From: Saccharomyces mikatae IFO 1815
Taxonomy: Eukaryota > Ascomycota > Saccharomycetes > Saccharomycetales > Saccharomycetaceae
Length of the DNA stretch: 64,000 nucleotides
Assembly: GCF_947241705.1 (NCBI RefSeq)
Contig: NC_079259.1
Span: forward strand, 62,001 to 126,000
Reading direction: 5' to 3'
A program made the translations under genes and the position numbers. Positions 9,789 through 16,815 of this stretch are shown here, piece by piece. Position 1 is the first letter of the stretch; each line of letters opens with the position of its first letter. The notes beneath the pieces were generated by a model. The model was not told where the DNA came from, did no database searches, and saw only the letters and a program-made list of their open reading frames with translations.

Positions 9789-10117
9789 TGTTGATAATTA
9801 GTAGTTTAGTAAGTTGTAATAATTAAGAATAGTCGTTCCTTCTTAATCTATATAAGAGAGGTATATAAAACACACGCTGATTAGTTATATTAAACCAAAA
9901 GGTTCAGACATAAATCAGAGTGTTAATGATAAGAATTTGATGATAACTCATCTTCTTATATAATAAGTTCTGATCAATTAATAGATCTTTATCTCATTAC
10001 TGCAGTAAATTCTATTATTAGAATTTTTCTACTTCAATTTATACGAAGACGTATAGTTGCAATAACTTAATCCAATTTATACGAATAGGTGTATAGTAGT
10101 AATCACTTATTCCAACA
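9789..10117 (-). mobile_element. Solo LTR, copy 2, same family as 8918-9212, inserted in the sigma LTR
   Basis: Read on the minus strand, this 329-base LTR starts with the same 27 bases as copy 1 (TGTTGGAATAAGTGATTACT onward) and ends TATCAACA. A perfect 5-base duplication, GTTTT at 9784-9788 and 10118-10122, shows a clean insertion into older sigma sequence. The inner 161 bases (9789-9949) match copy 1 at about 95 percent, while most of the 5' half differs between the copies. It is longer than copy 1 mainly because of a tandem duplication at 10035-10112. It has no internal region, so it arose by LTR-LTR recombination. Confidence 0.8.
10035..10112. repeat. Imperfect tandem duplication of about 38 bases inside solo LTR copy 2
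   Basis: CAATTTATACGAA starts at 10035 and again at 10073, and the following sequence is similar in both units (GTATAG, then AATAACTTA or AATCACTTA). The extra unit accounts for most of the 34-base length difference from the other copy of this LTR. Confidence 0.6.
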
Positions 10118-10217
10118 GTTTTGACAAGAAGTTACTGCCTAAGATAGTATATATTAGAATTGCCAAAACACCTTGGTATTCGTTGAGATCATAATAAATA
10201 ATTTCAACAATTAAACA

Positions 10218-10288
10218 GCGCAAGTGGTTTAGTGGTAAAATCCAACGTTGCCATCGTTGGGCCCCCGGTTCGATTCCGGGCTTGCGCA
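10218..10288 (+). tRNA. tG(GCC): tRNA-Gly, anticodon GCC
   Basis: This 71-base gene folds as a complete cloverleaf. The acceptor stem is GCGCAAG pairing with CTTGCGC, with discriminator A at 10288. The anticodon stem CAACG/CGTTG (10243-10247 and 10255-10259) encloses loop TTGCCAT, with anticodon GCC at 10250-10252. The internal B box GGTTCGATTCC is at 10267-10277 and an A box TGGTTTAGTGG lies in the D arm. There is no intron. It decodes GGC/GGU glycine codons. A T-run terminator follows. The gene has attracted Ty insertions on its 5' side, as tRNA genes in yeast usually do. Confidence 0.98.
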
Positions 10289-10290
10289 TA

Positions 10291-10296
10291 TTTTTT
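10291..10296 (+). terminator. RNA polymerase III T-run terminator of tRNA-Gly
   Basis: Six T residues start two bases after the discriminator base of the tRNA, the standard Pol III stop signal. Confidence 0.9.
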
Positions 10297-10465
10297 CCCC
10301 TTCTCTGCTTTGTACCCGTCTTATGTTTTATTATTTTTACTTTGGACTAAAACTTCAGAATATTCCTTTTCTTGATGGTTGCTGTTCAGGCAACGCCATA
10401 TCATTGTCTAACCGCAAAGCTTGCATATTTTGTGTTTTATTTTCTAGGTGTCTCACCAAGTAGGT

Positions 10466-10492
10466 CTTATCGCTAATCGTTTATCGCTTATC
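10466..10492. promoter_or_regulatory. GATA-factor sites of UGA4 (UAS-GATA)
   Basis: Three GATA cores (read as GATAAG/GATAAA on the minus strand) occur within 27 bases: CTTATC at 10466-10471, TTTATC at 10480-10485 and CTTATC at 10487-10492. Clustered GATA sites upstream of UGA4 are known targets of the activators Gln3 and Gat1 and the repressors Dal80 and Gzf3, which couple the gene to nitrogen quality. Confidence 0.85.
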
Positions 10493-10499
10493 GCGCGCC

Positions 10500-10520
10500 A
10501 AAAACCGCCGGCGGCAATTT
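10500..10520. promoter_or_regulatory. UAS-GABA, binding site of Uga3/Dal81
   Basis: A GC-rich element in AT-rich DNA centres on the perfect palindrome CCGCCGGCGG (10505-10514), flanked by A-rich sequence on the left and CAATTT on the right. This is the UAS-GABA consensus of the UGA genes, bound by the zinc-cluster factor Uga3 with Dal81 and required for induction by GABA. It lies 8 bases from the last GATA site and about 375 bases upstream of the UGA4 ATG. Confidence 0.9.
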
Positions 10521-10893
10521 CGAGATGTTTTATGTCATGTTGGATTTTGCAATCTACTATTATGGAGGTGAGGGCCTTTACTGTTCCACATACCTATGTG
10601 TGTTTATCAAATAAGGGGAGAGCCAACTAATTTTAAATCGGATAACGCGGCTTGGCATAGTAATCAGTTCCTTCTTTGGGTTGAAACCTTGCTGCTAGAT
10701 TGATATTCAATGATAATGATAGCGAATACGGCTTGCTCTTGAATAAGAAATACGTATATATTGAGAGCTCTCTCGAACACATTTAATTGACGAAAGCACT
10801 TCTTTATTCTCTCCATACCTGGTATATAATAGTATAAATTGTTAACTTCATTTCTGAAGTGTAACAAAAACATATCTTATACTGCTACAAACA
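10521..10893 (+). promoter_or_regulatory. UGA4 core promoter and leader
   Basis: This 373-base stretch contains TATATAA at 10823-10829, about 65 bases before the ATG, as the likely TATA box. Short frames here are not protein-like. I see no other motif that I can name. Confidence 0.5.
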
Positions 10894-12609
10894 ATGAGTA
10901 TGTCAAGCAAGAACGAGAATAAGATAACAATAGAACAAAGGGTATCCACTGATGTTGGACAAGCATACCAATTGCAAGGTCTTGGATCTAATTTAAGGTC
11001 GATCCGCTCTAAGACTGGTGCCGGTGAAGTAAACTATATTGATGCTGCTAAGTCTGTAAATGATAACCAACTGCTTGCAGAAATTGGTTATAAACAAGAA
11101 TTGAAGAGACAATTTTCAACGATTCAAGTTTTCGGTATTGCATTCTCTATTATGGGTTTGCTTCCATCTATTGCTTCTGTCATGGGTGGTGGTCTTGGTG
11201 GAGGTCCAGCAACATTGGTGTGGGGTTGGTTCATTGCTGCATTCTTCATTTTACTTGTTGGTATAACCATGGCTGAACATGCAAGTTCCATTCCCACCGC
11301 TGGTGGTTTGTACTACTGGACGTACTATTACGCTCCCGAAGGTTACAAAGAGATCATTTCTTTTATTATTGGCTGCTCCAACTCACTAGCATTGGCGGCT
11401 GGTGTGTGTTCCATCGATTATGGTTTGGCTGAGGAAATTGCAGCTGCTATCACCTTGACTAAAGATGGTAATTTTGATGTAACAAGCGGAAAGCTTTACG
11501 GTATATTTGCTGGAGCAGTGGTTGTCATGGGCATCTGTACCTGTATTGCCTCTGGTGCAATTGCCCGTTTGCAAACGTTAAGTATATTTGCCAATCTTTT
11601 TATCATTGTCCTATTATTTATTGCTCTCCCAATTGGTACTAAACATAACATTGGAGGTTTTAATAATGGTGATTTTATCTTCGGTAAGTACGAAAATTTA
11701 AGTGATTGGAATAAGGGCTGGCAATTTTGCCTTGCGGGTTTTATGCCTGCTGTTTGGACAATTGGTTCCTTTGATTCATGTGTTCATCAATCTGAAGAAG
11801 CCAAAGATGCCAAAAAATCAGTTCCCATCGGTATAATATCATCTATCACCGTCTGTTGGATTTTAGGTTGGTTGATTATTATCTGTTTGATGGCTTGTAT
11901 CAACCCTGATATTGACAGTGTCTTAGACTCAAAATATGGGTTTGCTCTGGCTCAAATAATCTATGATTCCTTAGGAAAAAAATGGGCAATTGCTTTTATG
12001 TCATTGATTGCATTCTGCCAATTTTTAATGGGTGCTTCAATTACAACAGCAGTTTCCAGACAGGTCTGGGCGTTTTCCCGTGATAATGGTTTGCCTCTAT
12101 CGAAATACATCAAAAGGGTGGACTCCAAATACTCTGTCCCATTTTTCGCTATTTTAGCTGCATGTGCAGGTTCCTTGATATTAGGGTTGCTATGTTTGAT
12201 TGATGATGCCGCCACAGATGCGCTGTTTAGTCTGGCTGTCGCAGGAAACAACTTGGCTTGGAGTACGCCAACGGTCTTGCGTTTGACATCAGGTAGGGAT
12301 TTATTCAGACCTGGTCCATTTTATCTAGGTAAAATCTGGTCTCCAATCGTTGCTTGGATTGGTGTTGCTTTTCAAGTGTTTATTATTATTTTGGTTATGT
12401 TCCCAGCTCAACAACACGGTATTACAAAATCCACTATGAATTATGCATGTGTTATTGGTCCAGGTATCTGGTTCCTGGCAGGTGTCTACTACAAAGTTTA
12501 CAAGAAAAAATATTATCATGGTCCAGCAACCAACTTGTCTGATGATGACTATGCTGAAGCCGTCGGCATTGATGTTATTGATACAATTATATCCAAGCAA
12601 GAACCATAA
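10894..12609 (+). CDS. UGA4: GABA-specific permease
   Basis: This 571-residue protein is an APC-superfamily transporter of the fungal ACT (amino acid/choline) group. About 12 hydrophobic segments run from residue 78 to 545, starting IQVFGIAFSIMGLLPSIASV, with hydrophilic N- and C-terminal tails. The family hallmark GGLYYWTYYYAPEGYK is near residues 134-149. It imports 4-aminobutyrate (and delta-aminolevulinate) as a nitrogen source and in S. cerevisiae localises to vacuole and plasma membranes. Length and start equal S. cerevisiae Uga4 (YDL210W). The upstream GATA and UAS-GABA elements predict nitrogen repression and GABA induction. It converges on CWC2. Confidence 0.98.
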   Translation: MSMSSKNENKITIEQRVSTDVGQAYQLQGLGSNLRSIRSKTGAGEVNYIDAAKSVNDNQLLAEIGYKQELKRQFSTIQVFGIAFSIMGLLPSIASVMGGGLGGGPATLVWGWFIAAFFILLVGITMAEHASSIPTAGGLYYWTYYYAPEGYKEIISFIIGCSNSLALAAGVCSIDYGLAEEIAAAITLTKDGNFDVTSGKLYGIFAGAVVVMGICTCIASGAIARLQTLSIFANLFIIVLLFIALPIGTKHNIGGFNNGDFIFGKYENLSDWNKGWQFCLAGFMPAVWTIGSFDSCVHQSEEAKDAKKSVPIGIISSITVCWILGWLIIICLMACINPDIDSVLDSKYGFALAQIIYDSLGKKWAIAFMSLIAFCQFLMGASITTAVSRQVWAFSRDNGLPLSKYIKRVDSKYSVPFFAILAACAGSLILGLLCLIDDAATDALFSLAVAGNNLAWSTPTVLRLTSGRDLFRPGPFYLGKIWSPIVAWIGVAFQVFIIILVMFPAQQHGITKSTMNYACVIGPGIWFLAGVYYKVYKKKYYHGPATNLSDDDYAEAVGIDVIDTIISKQEP

Positions 12610-12839
12610 AAATGTTCAATATTTTATAAAGATTTTATATTCAGAGTTTATAAGGTCTAGTTTTATATAGTCAGTATTTTCAGTTTAATTATATTATTGT
12701 TTTTACTTCTAGCGCGGCCGGAATGAGGCCCTGAAACACACCAAAACATAAAAAATGAAGAATAATAAAGAAACTATTTTCGAAGGACTCAAATATTTAT
12801 GCTGCCAGAATATTATATTTAGAGAAAGCAGTACTTCCT

Positions 12840-13865
12840 CTATTCCTCATCGGAGGAAGGATAATCTACCAAAGGGCCACCCACTTTTCTGGAAAATGAA
12901 TTTGAAGGATTATGTTCTATATTTTCATTCTTTTTCAATTTCTTCAAATTCTCTATAAAAATATCACTTTGCAATCCATTATCGATCGGTAGCAGCCTTT
13001 TTTTAGTACTATTAATACTAACTTCTGGAGTTTCCTTCCTGTCTGGTATTTTTTTAGTGTTATTATCAACCCCAGCGCCAGCACTGGTGATGGTATTATT
13101 ATTGATTAGACGTACCATCATGTTTAGGGACTCTAATTTTTGTTCTTCTTGTAGCCTTTTCTGCGCAGCTGGGTCAGGGTCTTCATTAGCCCACTTCACC
13201 AATAACCCTGTACCCTCTCTGCGATCTTCCCATTCTTTATCGCTAGGCAGCAGCAATGTTTGATTGCTCATAGCTTCTTTACCGAATTCCGCGTTGGCCT
13301 GATATTTAAACTTTACAAATGCACAATTTTTGTCCTCAACGTATCGTATTCTATCTATGGCACCCAGTCGAGAAAACACAAATCGAATCCTACTTTCTAT
13401 CTGAGTAGACTTCAAATGCTTGCCGTTCAATGCCCCGTCAATTCCACCAATATACAATGTCCTGTTCTTCCTCCTAAACGAACCGACCCCGCCCATATCC
13501 TCTCTATAATCAGCAAATTTCTCCCTACCAAAACAGTCCAATACTTCTGTTCTTAGGGCTAGTTTGTCTACATCATCTTCGTTTGGTATATGGTGCAAAT
13601 ACTGACATTTAGAGCCAAGGCAACACATACCCTTTGCAAAAAATAGACAAAAGAATAATTGATCATCATTGTCACCCCTGGTCCTTCCGGAATGAGGTTG
13701 CGGCTGTAAAGCAAAAGGACTAACAAACCGTGTATTCCCCGCAAACCCCTGCGACCATTTGCTATACCATATGTTGAATGTCAGTCCAGTTTGCGCCGGT
13801 ATAGACGAAGGCAATTCTGACTCCTTCACTTGCACTTTTGCGGATCTATCCTTCCAAGATTTCAT
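12840..13865 (-). CDS. CWC2: Spliceosome NineTeen-complex RNA-binding protein
   Basis: This 341-residue protein has the Cwc2 order. A CCCH-type zinc finger in the Torus domain lies at about residues 73-91 (CLFFAKGMCCLGSKCQYLHH). A connector follows (FADYREDMGG), then an RRM (TLYIGGIDGALN ... CAFVKFKYQANA, about residues 136-225), and a low-complexity charged tail ending in an acidic cluster. Cwc2 (YDL209C) contacts the U6 snRNA internal stem-loop and links the Prp19 complex to the catalytic core of the spliceosome. The length is near the 339 residues of S. cerevisiae. It is divergent from NHP2. Confidence 0.96.
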   Translation of the reverse strand: MKSWKDRSAKVQVKESELPSSIPAQTGLTFNIWYSKWSQGFAGNTRFVSPFALQPQPHSGRTRGDNDDQLFFCLFFAKGMCCLGSKCQYLHHIPNEDDVDKLALRTEVLDCFGREKFADYREDMGGVGSFRRKNRTLYIGGIDGALNGKHLKSTQIESRIRFVFSRLGAIDRIRYVEDKNCAFVKFKYQANAEFGKEAMSNQTLLLPSDKEWEDRREGTGLLVKWANEDPDPAAQKRLQEEQKLESLNMMVRLINNNTITSAGAGVDNNTKKIPDRKETPEVSINSTKKRLLPIDNGLQSDIFIENLKKLKKNENIEHNPSNSFSRKVGGPLVDYPSSDEE

Positions 13866-14021
13866 TCAAATTCCTAAAATGTGCTCACTTTCCTATTAAT
13901 ATCGTTACCATTCCTTGGCTCATCGCCTAGTGTATTATTATGATCAAATCTTCAAGAACTTATTATAAAATTCTATCATTACCCGTAGACATACGTATGT
14001 AACGACAAAAGCTTTTCAAAC

Positions 14022-14052
14022 TGAAAAATTTTCTTGAAAAAAAAGTGATGAG
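14022..14052. promoter_or_regulatory. RRPE and PAC motifs of the NHP2 promoter
   Basis: TGAAAAATTTTC at 14022-14033 is a perfect RRPE, and GATGAG at 14047-14052 is a PAC core. They lie 13 bases apart and about 100-130 bases upstream of the NHP2 ATG. This spacing and order are typical of co-regulated ribosome-biogenesis genes. The pair sits in the 284-base divergent promoter shared with CWC2. Confidence 0.75.
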
Positions 14053-14149
14053 GAAAGAAAGTTAGTGAAAAACTAATGCATGATTTAGAACAAACAGACG
14101 GTTTGATGGATCATTGGGTAGCAGAAGAACGGAAACAAGTATCATAAAC

Positions 14150-14620
14150 ATGGGTAAAGATAGCAAGGAACATAAGGAAAGCAAAGACAGCAAATCTGTA
14201 GACAACTACGAAGCCAGGATGCCAGCGGTGTTGCCATTCGCTAAGCCATTGGCCTCTAAGAAACTGAACAAGAAGGTCTTGAAGACCGTCAAAAAGGCAT
14301 CCAAGGCTAAAAATGTGAAGAGAGGAGTCAAGGAAGTTGTCAAGGCCCTAAGAAAGGGCGAGAAGGGTTTGGTTGTTATTGCTGGTGACATTTCTCCAGC
14401 GGATGTTATTTCTCATATCCCAGTTTTGTGTGAAGACCACTCTGTCCCATACATCTTCATACCTTCCAAGCAAGATTTAGGTGCTGCTGGTGCTACAAAA
14501 AGACCCACTTCTGTTGTATTCATTGTCCCAGGTAGCAATAAGAAGAAAGATGGGAAGAGCAAGGAGGAAGAATACAAGGAATCTTTCAATGACGTCGTCA
14601 AAGAAGTTCAAGCTTTATGA
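14150..14620 (+). CDS. NHP2: H/ACA snoRNP core protein (L7Ae family)
   Basis: This 156-residue protein has a lysine-rich N-terminus followed by the L7Ae/L30e RNA-binding fold (about residues 35-140), with RGVKEVVKALRKGEKGLVVIAGDISP as its signature region. Nhp2 (YDL208W) is one of four core proteins of H/ACA snoRNPs, with Cbf5, Gar1 and Nop10; these particles pseudouridylate rRNA in the nucleolus. The frame is open 12 codons further upstream but starts there with TTG, so the ATG at 14150 is chosen, which gives the exact S. cerevisiae length. Confidence 0.98.
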   Translation: MGKDSKEHKESKDSKSVDNYEARMPAVLPFAKPLASKKLNKKVLKTVKKASKAKNVKRGVKEVVKALRKGEKGLVVIAGDISPADVISHIPVLCEDHSVPYIFIPSKQDLGAAGATKRPTSVVFIVPGSNKKKDGKSKEEEYKESFNDVVKEVQAL

Positions 14621-14908
14621 AAGGGTGGTTTCTTGAACATATTAGAAATCTAAAAGAATAAGAAAAAATCTGGCATTAGATATATAATTTGACTGTAGGC
14701 CTTCTGTATATTATATAATAGTACTATTAACATCGAATGTTTGTGAACTTCGGGTAACCATGCCCTATTACATTGGTTTTAGTTACTTTTTGTATGCTTG
14801 ATGAGGATATTATCAAAAAGACATGGATATATAAACGAAAACAGGCCAACAAGTTCATACATTGTACAGTTCGAGCCGCTACTGCACCAAATTCCTCCAG
14901 AGTGAGTA

Positions 14909-16513
14909 ATGAGGTTTGTTTTTGATGAGGTTTTAAGTTCAGATGTTGATTCTCCAGAATTCGAAGAAACATGTTCTACAACATCTTCTGTGTCATCGGG
15001 ATATCCTACACCTGAACCGAGCCCAGCAACGAAGTTGCCTCTATTCACGGCAGGTGGTGCGAAGGAGTTGGTAGTGAAGTTTGACCCTGCTCTAGAGGAC
15101 TTATTGCGTGACTTGAATCTGCAGTCCAAACTAATTCCCTTAAATGAGCCTATTGGGGCCGCACCGTCGATAATGGTGCCACATCCAACTAACTTATCAC
15201 TACCGAATCCACCTCGCTTGTCGCTGATAAGTACTGTCAAGACACCAGATATGGGGGCACCCTTACTAGAGGCAATAGAAGACTCTTTTCAGAGGAAAAT
15301 GCAAAATTTGGTACTTATAAATCAGAAAGAAGTTCAATCCATTAGAGCAAATAAACGACGTGTTGAAGAGCAACGTAAGCGAAAAGAGGAGGAAGAGCGC
15401 AAACGTAAAGAAGCTGAAGAGAAAGTCAAACGAGAGCGGGAGTTATTGCGCCAAAGAAAAGAGGAGGAAGAGCTTAAACGCAAAGAAGCAGAAGCAAAAC
15501 TAGCACAGAAGAAACAAGAGGAACAAAGAAAGAAAATCGAAGAACAAAATGAAAAGGAAAAACAGTTAAAAAGGGATGAAGAAGCCAAACTATTGCAGCA
15601 GAAAGATAAATTGGGTAAAGCCATCACGAACTTTGATAGAATTTCCAAAACGTTCTGGCACTATAAAGACAAAATTGCTCAGATAAAGAAAGATATAGTA
15701 TTGCCAGTAAAGAAGGCTGACGTCAACGTGAGAAATTTGCTTTCACGTCACAAAAGGAAAATTAATCCCAAATTCGGGCAGCTAACTAATAGCAACCAGC
15801 AACTCTTCAAAATCCAGAATGAATTAACACAATTAATAAACGACACGAAAGGCGACTCTTTAGCATACCAATGGATTTTAAACTTTATTGCGAAAGCTGT
15901 GGTCCATCAAGCAGAAACTGAAGTCAGAGTGAAACCGGAGTCAGCATTACCTCTGGGAAAATTGACTTTATATTTACTAGTTCAATTTCCAGAGTTACAA
16001 GAATTGTTTATGGCCAGACTTGTTAAAAAATGTCCCTTTGTAATAGGATTCACGTGCGAGATTGATACCGAAAAAGGTCGTCAAAACATGGGATGGAAAA
16101 GAAACAACGAGAATAAATGGGAAGATAACACATCTTACGACGAGAGAATGGGCGGAATATTATCATTATTCGCCATAATAACGAGACTAGCGTTGCCCCA
16201 AGAATTCATCACTAGCAAGAGTCATCCTTTCCCTATTTCATTATCATGGCAGATACTTGCTAGGATATGCAATACGCCACTGGATTTAATAACAAATACT
16301 CATTTCGTTATACTGGGTTCATGGTGGGATGCCGCCGCCGTGCAATTCCTTCAGGCTTATGGGAAACAAGCCTCCAAGCTGTTGGTCTTGATTGGCGAGG
16401 AACTGACATCCAAAATGGCTGAAAAGAAATATGTAGGTGCTGCAAGATTAAGAATTTTATTGGAGGCTTGGCAAAACAACAGCATGGAATGCTTTCCAGA
16501 AATGTCTCCCTAA
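14909..16513 (+). CDS. GLE1: Nuclear pore mRNA-export factor
   Basis: This 534-residue protein has a variable, low-complexity N-terminal region to about residue 110. A long, highly charged coiled coil follows (about residues 130-235; repeated EEERKRKEAEEK-like units). The C-terminal GLE1 HEAT-like domain runs from about 245 to the end and is very well conserved. Gle1 (YDL207W) sits on the cytoplasmic face of the pore and, with inositol hexakisphosphate, activates the DEAD-box ATPase Dbp5 to release mRNPs; it also acts in translation. Lysines within the C-terminal domain (for example in LVKKCPF) fit the IP6 pocket, which is inference. Confidence 0.97.
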   Translation: MRFVFDEVLSSDVDSPEFEETCSTTSSVSSGYPTPEPSPATKLPLFTAGGAKELVVKFDPALEDLLRDLNLQSKLIPLNEPIGAAPSIMVPHPTNLSLPNPPRLSLISTVKTPDMGAPLLEAIEDSFQRKMQNLVLINQKEVQSIRANKRRVEEQRKRKEEEERKRKEAEEKVKRERELLRQRKEEEELKRKEAEAKLAQKKQEEQRKKIEEQNEKEKQLKRDEEAKLLQQKDKLGKAITNFDRISKTFWHYKDKIAQIKKDIVLPVKKADVNVRNLLSRHKRKINPKFGQLTNSNQQLFKIQNELTQLINDTKGDSLAYQWILNFIAKAVVHQAETEVRVKPESALPLGKLTLYLLVQFPELQELFMARLVKKCPFVIGFTCEIDTEKGRQNMGWKRNNENKWEDNTSYDERMGGILSLFAIITRLALPQEFITSKSHPFPISLSWQILARICNTPLDLITNTHFVILGSWWDAAAVQFLQAYGKQASKLLVLIGEELTSKMAEKKYVGAARLRILLEAWQNNSMECFPEMSP

Positions 16514-16815
16514 ATAATATTACACTTTCGTGCGCACAATGTATTAATACACTATGTAATGAGCATTATTTCAACATCACTTCAGTTTTTTCCCTCGCCT
16601 CAATCAAGGGATGGCAGAAAATACGTCATGAATAATAAGGCGTAAGTGGAAAAAAAGCAGAGACAACCTTTAACTCACAGGCGTGGTATAATAAACATTA
16701 AAGCTATTGCGCATACATACTTCCTCCATTGAGCCTAGTATATACACACATCCAACACCTCTCTCTTTACTTTTATTTGTAAATGCAAGTGTCTTTTCAT
16801 TAAATTTGAAAGCAG
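16514..16815. other. GLE1-YDL206W intergenic region
   Basis: These 302 bases hold the GLE1 3' end and the YDL206W promoter. I identify no specific motif or gene. Confidence 0.4.

Larger units (their letters stand above)
9719..10209 (+). mobile_element. Ty3 (sigma) LTR, 3' part, interrupted by another LTR
   Basis: Two segments, 9719-9788 and 10118-10209, resemble the 3' part of the Ty3 sigma LTR. They show GATAAGTAACA in the first segment and TTTTGACAA, CCTAAGA, TATATTAG and a terminal CAACA in the second. They are split by the solo LTR at 9789-10117, whose 5-base target duplication GTTTT sits on both sides. Ty3 inserts just upstream of RNA polymerase III genes, and this copy ends 8 bases before the tRNA-Gly gene in the expected position. 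The 5' part of the LTR is not recognised. It is the oldest layer of the cluster. Confidence 0.75.
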
